Below are positions 11,649 through 23,562 of a DNA stretch of 64,000 bases, one piece after another. The stretch is from positions 1 through 64,000 of the forward strand of contig JBBHKE010001302.1 of assembly GCA_037447655.1 (NCBI GenBank), given 5' to 3'. The notes under the pieces were generated by a model. The model was not told where the DNA came from and searched no databases. It saw only the letters and a program-made list of their open reading frames with translations. The position numbers and the translations under genes are program-made. Position 1 is the stretch's first letter, and every line of letters begins with the position of its first letter. The stretch comes from Zygnema cylindricum. Lineage: Eukaryota > Streptophyta > Zygnematophyceae > Zygnematales > Zygnemataceae.

Positions 11649-14600
11649 ACTACATGGCAAAGTGTACTAAACTGAAAAAGCTGACATTGAAGGTGGAACA
11701 CATCACAAAACCAACCGCAAGGGAAAAAAAGGCATTTGTGGCAACGCAAATCATGGGAGAAGAATTCGATGAGGACGATGGAGAACTTTTCCTCAACAAG
11801 GAGCTAAAGGTGGTGGAGTAAAAGAAGCTCTTGAACATACATGGATTATTGATTTAGGAGCCACTATGCATATGTGTAGAGAAAAACTATTGTTTACCAA
11901 AATGAGAAAGATCTTTAGTGTAGAGATAGAGTATGGGGATGGGAGAATAGTGACCACTAATTTAGTGGGATATATGGATTTGAGAGTCTTATTTGATGGT
12001 AAGACATCTATAGTCAATTTCTATGATGTACTTTTTATTCTAGAGTTGAACAAGAATCTTATCTCTACGTCGGTCGTAGATGATAAGGGTTTTGAGCATA
12101 TACTAAGAAATGAGTCTTTGTTGTTAGCTATGAGAATGAAGTGTACTTTATAGCTGAAAAAGGTAGCTAATGAATGTTTAGGCTGAATTTGAGTAATACA
12201 AAGACGGGAGTTTACTATACTGATGTAAGTGATTTGATGATGAGGCATATGATATTGGGACATGTGCCTCTAGATAGGTTAAAAGAAATGAAGAAAATAA
12301 ATCTAGTTGAGGGAATACATTTTGGAGACAATGAAAATTTGGATGATTGTAGTAGATGTGCTCAACGAAAGGCCCATAGATTGCCTTTTACAAAAACCGC
12401 AATGTATAAGGGTAAAAAGGTCTTAGATGTAGTTTATACTGACATATGGGGACCGGCCATAGTGCCATTAGTTGGAGAGAAAAAAATAATGCTTACTATC
12501 ACTGATGATTTGTCTAGATTCTAAAGAGTATACTTTTTGAAAAACAAATCTAAGACTTCGGCTTATTTTAAGGAGTATAAAGCATGGAGTGAAAAGCTTC
12601 ATCAGACACCTATAACAAGAGTGAGGAGTGATAATGGGGGGGAATATACTTCTAATGAGTTTGAGGATTTCTTGAAAGAGGAAGAGGTTTAACATCAAAA
12701 GACTGTTCGAAGGAACCTAAAACAAAACGGTGTAGCTGAGAGACTAAATCACATGTTAAGTGATAGTGCTTGTAGTATGTTGTCAGATAAAAAGATAAGA
12801 AAACGTTTTTGGGTAGAAGCTATAAATTGTGCTAACTATCTCAAAAATAGAGTCCTTACCTCGACGGTAAAAGGATAAATACCTATGAAATATGGACCGG
12901 GAGATAACCTAATATTTCACACTTAAAGGTGTTTAGAAGTCAAGGGTTTAGTCTAATCACAGAAAAATCTGATTCGAAGTTAGATGCAAGGGTAGAGTCG
13001 GGATACCTATTTGGGTATGATGAAATTGTAAAAGGATATGAAGTTTATGATCTCGGAAGAGAAGCATCATTCTAGTAAAACACGTGGTAGCATGGATGAA
13101 AGGAAGTCTATAGATCCCTTCAAATACACTAAACCGGTTAGAATTAGGATTGAATCCGAAAATGAGTTAAATTCAGATTTTTCAAACCGCACTCCGCTTC
13201 ATCCTAACCTTACAGAGGAATAGAAAAATCTGATCGAGAGTAACCCTCTCTTGGAGTCATATATTCCGGTTCAAAAGGAAGAAAGACCGGCAATAGACGA
13301 TGAACTTTCGGAGATGGACTCCATGGATATGAGAGAAGATGAAGTTGTTCGGAGAAATCCGAGATTACCCTCCATTCTAGCGTCGGAGTTGTAAAGAGGA
13401 AGGAGAAGCAGCAAAAGACTTCAAGAGAGACAAGTGAACAACAAGGAGACTAAGTTGTAACACTTGAGCGAACCTCAGAGTTACTCCGTAGCAATTAATA
13501 GTCCAGAACGTAGTCGATGGATGACAACTAATAATGATAAGATGGCTTCTATTATAGAAGTAAACAAATGGGATTTGGTGGATTGTCCTTCGGACAAAAA
13601 GCCAATAGGATGTACGTGGGTATTTAAGTTGAATCTCAATCCGGATAACACTATTGAGCGATATAAGGCCAGATTAGTGGCAAAAGGGTTCACACAGGAG
13701 GGAATCGATTATGAGGAGACCTTCGTTTTGGTTGTCACATTTCCCTCCGTCCGGATTCTATTAGTCTAGCGGCAGCGGAAGACATGGAAGTGCACTAGAT
13801 AGACATCGAAACCACTTTCTTACACGGAGAATTAGAAGAAGAGATCTTCATGCGACAACCGAAAGGATTTGTAGAGAATATGCAGATTGATAAAGTCTCT
13901 TAATGGACTAAAGCAAGCTCCACGCCAATAGAACAAGAAGCTAGACGAGTTTTTGATGAGTTTGGGATATATCTGAATCAATTCAGATCATTCTATCTAT
14001 CTATTTGAGAATGAGGAAGGTATAATTTTCATAGCCATATATGTTGATGACTTGCTTGTTTTGAGTAAATCAATGGAGAAAATTAAAAAATAGAAAAATG
14101 ATCTAAAGAGTAGATTTGAAATGAAAGACTTGGGGGAGGCAAAGTATATTTTGGAAATTCAAATGGAGAAGGATACAGAAAAAAAAATTAGACTGACTCA
14201 AAACGATACAATTAGAAATATGCTTGAAAAATTTCAAATAGGAAAAGCAAATAGTTATACGACTCCAATGGACTTAAAAAAGGGAAACGGGGGGAGCTCA
14301 AAAGAGGGATTCTTGATCTTAGATAATGAGTTAAGACCTGAGGAAAGCAAGTTCATGAAAACTATTCCGTATAGACAAGTTGTTGGTAGTTTGATCTATT
14401 TTATAAACTGTACTCGTCTTGATATAGCAGCAATTGTGGGAGTATTAAGTATGAGTCTAAATGATCCTAGGAAGAAAGATTGGGAAGCGGCCAAAAGGGT
14501 CATGTGATACTTCATAGGAACAAGAGATCTCTAGTTGCATTTGGGAGGAGATAATACTGACACCACCTCTTAGAGTGATGCCAGTTATTGGGATGCTCCA

Positions 14601-15044
14601 ATGAGGAGGTGTACTTCTGGGTATGTGTTATATGTTGGGAACGCGGCTTGCTGTTGGAGCAGCAAGCAACAAAAGTTGATTTCTCAGTCCACCGTGGAGG
14701 CTGAGTATATGGTTTCTTGTTCGGTTGTGAAAAAATTAATGTGGGTGAAATCTTTGCTCCAAAAACTGGGATATTTGAAGAATGGAGTGCAAAAGATATT
14801 TTGTGACAATCAAGCTGCGATTGCAATTGCAGCAAACCCTAAGCATCACTTTAAAGCAAAACATATGGATATTTTTTAAGCTTTGTTAGAGAGAAAGTTG
14901 AGAAAAAAGTAAATAGTTTGGAATATAGACTAGATGGAGAAATGGTAGCAAATATGATAACTAAGCAGGTTCCTTCCCCCAAATTGATGTTTTGTAAGGA
15001 GATGTGTGGACTAAAGCAAAAGATAGACTAAAAAATGAGTGGAG
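11649..15044 (+). pseudogene. copia gag-pol remnant, element C internal copy B
   Basis: It begins at the CCHC knuckle end (matching 7622 onward) and so lacks about 900 bp of internal start and gag. Protease DSG is altered to DLG (11840-11860). Integrase keeps CAQRKAHRLPF, VYTDIWGP and RSDNGGEYTSNEFEDFLKEE. RT keeps KARLVAKGFTQ and an intact YVDDLLVLSK near 14040. RNase H retains CTSGYVLYVGNAACCWSSKQ and FCDNQAAIAIAANPKHHFKA. Stops at 12522, 12690, 13221, 13768, 13798 and 14878 make it dead. A purine-rich tract (15030-15044, ending 'atgagtggag') directly precedes the 3' LTR, as expected of a polypurine tract. Confidence 0.9.
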
Positions 15045-16168
15045 TGTTCAATAACGTATATTATATTCTTACTCTTTTCGTCTTACTACAGCCCTCATAT
15101 TTGTCGTAGTCATTGAGGAGTGGCAGGCAGCCATGGCTGCCCCATGCAAAAAGACAAATGGATGGAGCAGAATGGATGGAGCAAGAGTTCTAGCCCTCTG
15201 CAAAAGATAGGCGGTCAGGTGTGGGATTTGATCCAGTGACCTCTGGATGACCGGCGTACAAATTAGCCGTCCGCCTTATCCGGTAGGTCTTGTAGAAAAC
15301 AATACATATATAGGGTACAATATCTTTTTAAACTTGTACGTCGCAATGTATTTCATTTAATTACTTATAGGACAAACTGAACATAGAAATGTACCAGGCC
15401 GCACGAAACCCGGACCGCACGGAAATTACGAAACGCTATTTAATATCAACGGACGAAATCAAATGTCGATTCACGATAGACGGTTCGTAAAGTAGCCGGA
15501 ATTTCAACGACGACGACGGTAGAAATTCAACGGTCAACGCGAAACGACGATAGTAGAATTTCAGCGGTCAACATTATTCAGCGCACCGTTAAGATCGAAC
15601 GACCGACATTGATCGTCGAATTACAAAAGGACGACACACGTAAGTGTTGGCATGTCGAAAAGCCTTTTTGGCAGCACTTTGCCAAAGTTGAGGAAAACTG
15701 ACACATGGCATCATCCTATTAGATGGTGGAGAGGAAATAGATGAATGGCGGCGACTTATTAGCCACGTGGCAGACCGAGAGTGGTGCCGCATATTTCCGT
15801 ACATAAAGTACGGCGGCTACCGTACTTTCCATGTATGTTCTTTAGTGTATGATACTTTGATTCGTCTAGGAGAGCTATGAGTAGGTTCTTAAGACTTAAT
15901 TTTTTTTTGAAATCCCTCTCTCCCAGTGGCAATCTGTATAAATTCGATGTCTTTGAACAACTATAAGTTAATGCTCAGGTGAGCAATTTCAGTGATTCTT
16001 TTTGCTACGGACTTAGGGGAGTCGAAGCTACACACGGGTGAAGTTGGTCAGAGTTTTTGCATGCCAGGGTGGCACTTATTCATTACCAAAGTCAAAAGTG
16101 CAAATGCTATTTTAGAGACTTCTTATATGCTAAACAATATGTGTACCAATGAAGGTCACAGAATTACA
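15045..16168 (+). repeat. 3' LTR of composite element C
   Basis: It runs from TGTTCAATAACG to 'cacagaattaca' (1124 bp) and is collinear with 5600-6706. It carries the GGCAGCCATGGCTGCC palindrome (about 15128-15143) and a tRNA-like segment on the minus strand (15223-15292). It is followed by tcttg, the imperfect partner of the 5' flank tctag. Confidence 0.85.
15223..15292 (-). other. tRNA-like segment in C 3' LTR
   Basis: The minus strand reads GAGGTCACTGGATCAAATCC after a D-arm-like 'ccggataaggcggacgg'. It sits at the same place as 5763-5830. Confidence 0.5.
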
Positions 16169-16547
16169 TCTTGGACCTTTGCTGGGATATATAGGGTTTG
16201 ATAGCTACTTAAAGATTTGTAATCTAGCAAACCGATTAACTTCCTCCACAGAAAGTTGTACATAAAAACAGTAAAACTTATCATATACGCGCCTGTACCG
16301 CGCTATATAAATCGGACATTTATTTTCACGGGTTACATTAGCAGACACATCGAATCAAATGGTTACTATTCAAGCCGACATTCCTCAATGGCATTCTTGG
16401 CGGTTTATGGATCCTTAATCATCGGATGACACGTAACACAACATAATTGGAATTCGGAATTCCCAGAGAGTATCAAGACGATTCTTAAGGTGACATACGT
16501 CTTCGCCATGGCTATGGCGTACCTTGACCTCACAGAAGGTACAATGA
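16169..16547 (+). repeat. LTR X, part 2 (middle)
   Basis: It continues LTR X from 5599. The mid-LTR motif 'tagggtttgatagctacttaaag' is followed by the U3/R-like block up to 'cacagaaggtacaatga', where a solo antisense LTR interrupts. Confidence 0.8.
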
Positions 16548-17436
16548 TGAAAATCTGTGTGCTCCATTATCCACAGAAATTGCAGATCTAAAAGAAGCTA
16601 ATCTAGATAGAAAAAAAGAATCACTGAAAATGGTCAAGTAAATTGATTGATATTAAATGGCAAAGTCTGCTGATTTATACAGGTGCTCTCTAAAGAGAGG
16701 CGGTTACCTACCATAAATTTTCTAAGTCCTAAAAACCCCTCTCTAAGCCCCTTAGTATTGAGGTATGCACCAATCGTACGACTGTACCGTAAAAGAAAAA
16801 CAGTTGCCGTATTACTTTCTGTACGGTCCTTGTACGATATGTACATTATGGTGACATTTGTCACATTAGGACTTGTCCTTATGCGTTCCGGAGATCCCAC
16901 ACTCTTTCGAGATATTGCCACGTGGCATCCGGTGTCGCTGCGTCCAAAAACCGCCAAAAATGGCAATCCGCACAGCCGACTGAGACGTCAACCGTTCGAT
17001 TATATTTCAGACTTTTAATCGCGGTCGTCGAAACACATGTCTTCGATATTTGTTTCGTGCGCCGCTTATTATCTTGGTGAGGTACCTTTCCATGTAGTTT
17101 TAGTTTGGTTTCGCCGTTAAATGGATGATATTGGTGTACTATAGTTTATAACGTATTTAAACCTCATACGTGTATCGATCTTCCTTACATCCAGCAGATA
17201 AGGCGGGAAGCTAAACTGTACGGCGGCATAACAAGCTAACCAAGATCTAATCCGGCTCTCTCTAAACATTCATTTTGATAACTCCTAAACAGACTCCCCT
17301 CGTTCTTTTCTCCTTAGCTACTTTGGCAGCCATGGCTATCTCTATCTTCCAGTGACTACGATAAGTATCGATGATTTACACACCATATTACAAACAATAG
17401 GATAGATCCTGGCCTAGAAAATACACACATTTTACA
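16548..17436 (-). repeat. solo copia LTR (S2), antisense
   Basis: It runs from TGAAAATCTGTG to 'acacattttaca' and is homologous to 23563-24646 throughout, at 889 bp. The flanks aatga (16543-16547) and attga (17437-17441) match at 4 of 5. Both termini are present without internal sequence, which is typical of LTR-LTR recombination. It interrupts LTR X. Confidence 0.8.
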
Positions 17437-17796
17437 ATTGAGACTAGTACCTTCGTGTACAATACAGTCTTGTGATTGGTGCAGTACATCGGTACTGAGG
17501 GGTTTAGAGAGGGTTTAGGACTTAGTCATTTTCTTGAGTAGCCGCCACTTTCTTAGAGAGCTTCTGTAAAAATATGAGTTTTTTGCCTCTTAATAATTTA
17601 TCGCCTGGTTTGGTATTTTGCGAAATTCTTTTTGCATAGGGCTCAGGGGAGTCCAACCTTTACTGCAGTGAAGGCATTGGAGTCCTTGCTTGCCAGTGTA
17701 GCAGCTGGTTAAAGGGATAAGAGGGCACTTCAAATTATCCTAGAGGCTTCTTGCAAGTTGCAGATTCTGTACACCTATGGAGGTCACAGAATTGCA
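17437..17796 (+). repeat. LTR X, part 3 (3' third)
   Basis: It completes LTR X with the 'gtacaatacagtcttgtgattgg', 'ggcgcaatttctttt'-type and 'ggaggtcacagaattgca' blocks. Added to parts 1 and 2 this gives about 1.04 kb, a full LTR length, so X is probably a solo LTR. The next base resumes element D. Confidence 0.8.
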
Positions 17797-18765
17797 ACTT
17801 CTCTTTCCCCCTTCAAACTCTGATCTGGAATGGAGAACAATCTCAGATTTCTTCGAACGACTTCATCTTCTCCCCTATTCATGGAGTCCATCCCCGGACG
17901 TTCATCATCCATTTTTTTTCTTTCCTCGTTTTCTTCCTCTGTTTCAACTGGAAGCTGTGACTCTAAGAGAAGATCACTCTCAGTCAGATTTTTCTCTTCC
18001 TCTGCAAGGTCAGACTGAACCGGAGTTTGGTTAGAAAAATGTGAATCTAACTCATTTTCAGATTCAATTTTAATTATAATTGGTTTAGCGTATTTAAAGG
18101 GATCTATGGACTTTCCTTCATCCATGACTTCTAAGTGTTTTACTAGAATAATGACTTCTCTTCCGAGATCATAAACTATATATCCCTTTATATATTCATC
18201 ATACCCAAGTAAGTATCGCGACTTTTCTTTTGCATCTAACTTCCAATCAGGTTTTTCTGTGTTTAAACTAAATACTTTACTTCCGAACACCTTTAAGTGT
18301 GAAATATTAGGTTTTACCTCGGTCCATCTTTCATAAGGGTTTTGTCCTTTTACCGCCGAGGTAAGGACACTATTTTTGAGATAATTGGCACATTTCAAAG
18401 AAACTACCCAAAAACTATTCCTTGTCTTTTTATTTGTCAACATACTACGGGCAGTATAATTTAGTGTCAGATTTAGTCTCTCGGCTATACCGTTTTGTTC
18501 TAGGTCTTTTAGAATTGTCTTTTGGTGTTGAACGCCTTCTTTTTTCAAAAAATCCTCAAACTCATTAGAAGTGTTTTCCCCCTTATTAACACTCCTCACT
18601 CTTTTGATAGGTGTCTCGTGAAGCTTCTCACTCCATGCTTTAAACTCTTTAAAATTAGCTGAATACTTAAATTTGTTTTTGAAGAAATATACTCTGAGCA
18701 TCTAGACCAATCATTAGTGATAGTAAGCATAAATCTTTTCCCTCTAACTGATGGCACTTTGGTCG
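17797..18765 (-). pseudogene. integrase core and linker of element D
   Basis: The minus strand carries a 305-codon open frame (18701 to 17784), the longest pol frame in the window. It holds VYFFKNKFKYSANFKEFKAW, then EDFLKKEGVQHQKT, EQNGIAERLNLTLNYTARSM, PNISHLKVFGSKVFSLNTEK and the acidic linker ending SMNRGEDEVVRRN. The DDE glycine-rich segment 'RSVNKGENTS' has lost the catalytic Asp of RSDNGGEYTS. The frame runs into LTR X at 17797. Upstream (higher coordinates) it is broken by another insertion at 18766-19659. Confidence 0.9.
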
Positions 18766-19659
18766 CGTTGTTTTGGAAAGCTTTAGTCCTCTCTATTTCT
18801 CGGTTGTGAGAGAGAGTTGGTCAGGACTTAGTTTATTTTTAGGTTAGTCTGGTTCAGTATTTGTTAGAATTAGTGTGACACTGAAATTGGGAGTTCACGG
18901 TTCAGTTACACTAGGGACACGCGTCGTCTGCTGCGAGAAATGCTTGAGTATGTCCTCTGTGGACATACATACATTCGGTAAGGACCACATGATACTTGAG
19001 CACATCCACGAAGAGGACATACATACATTTGGTAAGGACCACATGACCACATGGATCCACATACATCCACGGTGCCGAATTTGGTGTTCGGACGGCAGAC
19101 TCCTGCCGCCGACAAATGTTGATGAGGCGTGACTAGATCACGATAACCTTTCTCTATTATCGTGATTCTGATTGTCTGTGTAAATATTTGTTAGAACATA
19201 ATAATGTCTGTAGTGAATTAATTTTTTAGTGTAGAATGCGTGATTTATGACATATCTTGTGTACACAAGTATACTCACAGTATCTTTGTTAAACGTACGG
19301 TTGGAATGCCTCCGTACAGTTTAGTATAGCTTCAGTGTATAAAAGTAGAACTTAGTAAGATTAAAAATAGGAACAAATGATATGAAAAATGTACACTCAG
19401 ATTTATGCAATTTCATCTCTGATTATCTCACAGATTTGTGAGCAAAATTAAGTGAAATTTTGTGTGTATGTTCCTTCGTATGTTATCTACACTGTCATAG
19501 ATTTGTAGGAGTATTGTGTCCTTCTATTGCAAGTTATTTTCTTTCAAAGTTGTTGTTCTGCCATCGGTGTTTGTGGAAGCTTCCTCTCCAGATTTGTTCT
19601 ACAATGACTACTGCTGCTTCTTCTTCATCTTCAGTACCAACAGTTTTTTCAAAACAACA
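18766..19659. mobile_element. insertion in D integrase, terminal inverted repeats
   Basis: The integrase coding sequence stops at 'atggcacttt ggtcg' and resumes at 'gtcggtcccc', with 0.9 kb between. The ends are inverted: GTTGTTTTGGAAA on the left and TTTTCAAAACAAC on the right. The duplicated host bases are gtcg, perhaps 4-5 bp. Inside are a two-fold repeat of 'gacatacatacatt.ggtaaggacc' (about 18961 and 19015) and a short frame MTTAASSSSSVPTVF near the right end, which resembles a copia gag start. The same left terminus occurs at 46528. Whether this is a DNA transposon or a truncated second retrotransposon is open. Confidence 0.55.
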
Positions 19660-20290
19660 CGTCGGTCCCCGTACGTCAGTGTGAACTAGATCTAAGACTT
19701 TTTTACCCTTATATGTTGCGGTTTTTACGGAAGGCAATCTGTGGGCTTTGCCTTGAGCACATCCACTACAATCATCTAAGGTATCATTATCTCTAAAATG
19801 TATTTCCTCAATTAAACCCATTTTTTTCATTTTTTTTTATCTATCTAGATGCACATGTCTCAAGATTTTATGCCATATCATCAAATTACTTACATCAGCA
19901 TAGTAAACTCCCGTTTTTCCATTACTCCAATTCAGCCTAAACATTCCTTGGCTATCATTTTCAGCTATGAACTAAACGTCATACTCATAGTTAGCAACAA
20001 AGACTCCTTTCTTAGTACTAGTCTCAAAACCGTTATCATTTAAGAGTGACGTAGAGATAAGATTCTTGTTCAACTCTAGAATAAAAAGGACATCAGAGAA
20101 AGTGACTATAGATGTCATACCATTAACCAAATCTTTCAGATCCACATATCCAACTAAAATAGTGGTCACTATTCTCCCATCCCCATACTTTATCTCTACA
20201 GTTGAGATCTTTCTCATTTTAGTAAACAATAGTTTTTCTCTACACATATGTATAGAGGCTCCTGAATCAATAATCTATCCTTCTTCATAA
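19660..20290 (-). pseudogene. protease and integrase N-terminus of element D
   Basis: Read from 20290 downward: IIDSGASIHMCREKLLFTKM (protease with DSG intact), YGDGRIVTT, then TGVYYADVSN, the zinc region with CSGCAQGKAHRLPS and VLDLVHTDVRGPT at the boundary with the 18766-19659 insertion. The first DDE Asp (HTD) is kept. Stops at 19970 and in the HHCC region make it defective. Confidence 0.88.
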
Positions 20291-21425
20291 GCCTTCTTTA
20301 CTCCACCAAAAGCTCACTTTTGCCTCCTTGGAATCTCCGGCTCACCTTTCACCTCTTGCTCCACGTTGAGGAAAAGTCCACTATGGTCATCATCGAAATC
20401 CTCTCCCATGTCTTGAGTTGCCACAAATGCCTTTTTTATCCTTGCGGCTTGTTTTCCCATCTATGCCTCATTCAATCTCAGCTTTATCAATTTATTACAC
20501 TTTGCCATGTAGTGTATAGGCTTCTAACAAAAGTGACAAAGCCCTTTCGGAGGCCTCGATCTAGATCCGTCCGATTGATTTCCTCTTCCTCCTCCACCAA
20601 AGTTGCCATAAGGTTTCTTAGAATCCATATCCCCCCAATTAATTCCAGCAGCCAATACTTGAACACTCTTTCCTCCTCTTCGAATCTCAATTGTACTTTC
20701 CCAAACCAAAATCATTCCCACAACGAAGTTCCAGATCCATGGATGATCTGGCAAGTCTTAAACCTTGTTAACAATGTTTTCATAATCATCTACGAGTTTC
20801 ATCAACAAAGTATTCACCTTCTCTTTCGCGATCTCCCTTTTCCCTGCACTCTCCAACTCCATAAATAACCCGGCCAAGTCATTACAAAAATCTAACATCT
20901 TTCCCTCTTTCTACACATACACCTGTACTTTCTGATCTGCCAGTTTCAGCTGGTGAATAGTACCACTCTTGTAAATGTTGACAAGGGCCTCCCACAACTC
21001 TTTCGCCCTTTCCACATGAAAGTGAGGTGTAGCCACTGCTTGAGTGAGACCCCTGAGAATAAAATGAGTCGCCACGGTATTGTTGAAATCCCAGATTTCA
21101 ATATCATTTGCCTTGGTTTTCTAAACCTCTACTACCGGAACTGATCCGGTAGCCATTGGTAGGAGTTTCTCCTTACCCTTCTCCTTCGTTGTGTCTTACA
21201 TGATGCTTTTTCCAACATCCTCTACCACCTTTGCCCCCGCTGATCCTCTTGTGTATCGAGATCCTCCAAATCCTCGTGGAACTTCCAATTTTGCGAATGG
21301 GCGACGCACACGACCACTCAAAATACTTCATAGCTTTTTTTCAAACAATGCACCCTCATTATGTTTCTCAATAAATAAACCCTGTTTCATTAGAAATGGG
21401 CACCCTAGAGGGTGGGCCCATATCC
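20291..21425 (-). pseudogene. gag of element D
   Basis: On the minus strand from 21425 downward the internal start rc 'gatatgggcccaccctc' is followed by Gag. It has ANTIRVRRPFAKLEVPRGF-like sequence, HLTQAVATPHFH, the DLAGLFMELESAG segment and a CCHC region that begins KGLCHFC near 20540, whose His/Cys part is partly mutated. Many frame breaks. It continues into protease at 20290. Confidence 0.8.
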
Positions 21426-22046
21426 TGTTATTCTATAACCTCCGGTGTTGAGCAATGGGAAATATAGGCTTTTCTGCGTACTCTCTGGATGTCCGGGGCT
21501 CTGGGATCTGTCCAGATCTGATATTGCTCCATTTAATTCCATCGTTGATCCTTTCGAGGGCCTCTTTCTTTCAATTCATTCCTAATAGATCAATCATTTT
21601 GTATGTTCTGAAGTTATTTGTATTCAGTACTTTTATGCCATAGTACAATGTAATCGCTCCGCTGACGCGTGTCAGTTCTTGAGCCGTAATTGCTCCCTTT
21701 GTAATACCCACTGTCCAATTATATCTCGCCACGTGTCATCCGTCGACATTGGCTCGCAAACCGCCAAAAAACCCACTCCGGAATTTTGGTTCCTGTGTGA
21801 GTTGTTGATCGCGAACAACATTTCATTTCGTCAGTTGAACTTAAATTTTGTTTCGTACGTTTTGTGCGGTACAATATTTTGTGCGGTACTGTACTTTCCA
21901 TGTTCCAATTTGTTCCGTATGCCGCTAAATGAAATTTGTTGCCGCGTTACTCTTCGTTTATTTTTCAAATACAATACACGTATTGATTCATTATGACCTA
22001 CTTGATAAGGAGGACGGATGTTCCGTACAGTTGTCATCAGAGGATC

Positions 22047-22063
22047 ACAGGATCAAATCCTGT
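22047..22063 (+). other. tRNA-like T-arm, first copy in D LTR
   Basis: ACAGG, loop ATCAAAT, CCTGT: a perfect 5-bp stem and 7-base loop, one base off the box-B consensus, preceded by a variable-loop-like 'cagaggatc'. Antisense to the element. Confidence 0.65.
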
Positions 22064-22381
22064 CATTTGCAGCCTATCTTTTGCATGTGTTGTGTCTTTT
22101 GCCTGTCATGTCTTCTCATCTTCCTGAGGTCCTGTGCGAGTTGTTGATCGCGAACAACATTTCATTTCGTCAGTTGAAATTACATTTTGTTTCGTACGTT
22201 TTGTGGGGTACAATATTTCGTGCGGTATTGTACTTTCCATGTTTCAATTAGTTCTGTATGCCGCTAAATGAAATGTGTCCCCGCGTTACTCTTCGCATAT
22301 TTTTCAAATACGCGTATTGATTCATCATGATCTACCAGATAAGGAGGACGGATGTTCCGTACGGTTGTCATCGGGGAGGTT

Positions 22382-22398
22382 ACAGGATCAATTCCTGT
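22382..22398 (+). other. tRNA-like T-arm, second copy in D LTR
   Basis: ACAGG, loop ATCAATT, CCTGT, extended by one more T-A pair. It is the duplicate of the arm at 22047, with the stem preserved. Confidence 0.65.
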
Positions 22399-22451
22399 AA
22401 GTTGCAGCCTATCTTTTGCATGTGTTGTGTCTTCTGCCTGTCATGTCTTCT

Positions 22452-22482
22452 CATCTGCCTGAGGCAGCCATGGCTGCCTATT
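22452..22482. repeat. CCATGG palindrome in D LTR
   Basis: The perfect 16-bp palindrome GGCAGCCATGGCTGCC lies about 70 bases beyond the tRNA-like arm. Versions of it occur at the same place in the other LTRs (3210, 15133, 17330, 24512, 25207, 30545). Confidence 0.7.
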
Positions 22483-22570
22483 AGTTCTCAGTTACTACGA
22501 CAAGTATGAGAACTGTATAATGACCATAGACTAACTAAAGAGATAGATTATAAAATACCATTTTTCAACA

Positions 22571-23562
22571 ACACCTTTTTATAGAATGTACTACAAAATG
22601 ATATGTAAAAGTATGAAGATTGTCCGAAGGAATTCTTACGAGCTTTCAATCTGACGATCATTATCAACTCCACAAATCATGAAGGTCCATATGCATTACC
22701 GTATAGTGAATTAATGTACGATCGTACCTACCATCATATCATTTCATGAGTATACATGAGAGGAAAGATTTGTCCCCATGTAATCGATACTTTAAACTAG
22801 TATTTTGGACATAGTGAAGAGCTCCATACTACTTTGAAGAGCGTCACAATGTGCAAAAATGAAATCGGAACTTTGACATGTGACGGGTGTAGACGTAGGT
22901 ACAACTTTGTGACGGTTGAACACAACTATGAAAGTGGTGACGCTAAAAAAACAACGACAGTTGTAGACGTCTACCACTTTGTAATTTTGTGACATTGCTG
23001 ATGTTTAGGGTTTTGTGACATTATGACGTCATGCTCACTTGTGACAACGTCGACGTCAAAGATTCAAGAACTTTCAACCATGGCTACCCGATTTCGTTTT
23101 CTCAAATTTTTTCGCTCTACTTGCCATAAAAATATACATAAAGGTAGTGAAAAATTTTGTTTTTCAAATATCTTTTATTTCATATCAGTTTTGTTGTGCC
23201 TCATTTTGAAAAGCGTGAGATAAAAAAGATAATGGAGAGGTGACGACGACGCGTAATTCTACGGAGGAACCATGAATGAAAATGGAGGTCCGAGACCCTT
23301 GCATTTTTTTTTCCGTACATCCTCGTCTTTTCCGCACATGTGCGTGACGGGCAGGAGAAAAAAAACGAGTACTCTCCATCGTCCTCATATATTCCCACTC
23401 CTGTGGCGCGTGCGTGGGACGTTGGTCATTCGTTATTTGGGTGATACTTTCCATAAAATCCAGTTGCGAGGTGATTTTCGGTGAAGTTTTTGACGAGCTG
23501 GATTCAGTTTCCCGAGGTCGAAAAAAAGAAAACGCAAAAATGATTTAGTTTCTCACCTTCTT
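22571..23562. other. gene-free stretch
   Basis: No coding frame, RNA gene or repeat family could be recognised. It contains several 'gacgtc'/'gtgacattatgacgtcatgc' palindromes near 23020-23055. It lies between the D LTR and a solo LTR. Confidence 0.5.

Larger units (their letters stand above)
21426..22570 (-). repeat. 5' LTR of element D with internal 339-bp duplication
   Basis: It runs from TGTTATTC next to the internal start to 'atttttcaaca', whose reverse complement TGTTGAAAAATGG matches the start of the C LTR at 5600. A 339-bp segment (21791-22129) is repeated in tandem at 22130-22466. Each unit includes a tRNA-like T-arm. Bases 21445-21710 are poorly matched to other LTRs and may include foreign sequence. 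Confidence 0.8.

Noticed and set aside
22021-22070. A genuine tRNA gene in the LTR
   Set aside because: The T-arm is good, but I could not build an acceptor stem or a proper anticodon arm, and it recurs as part of LTRs.
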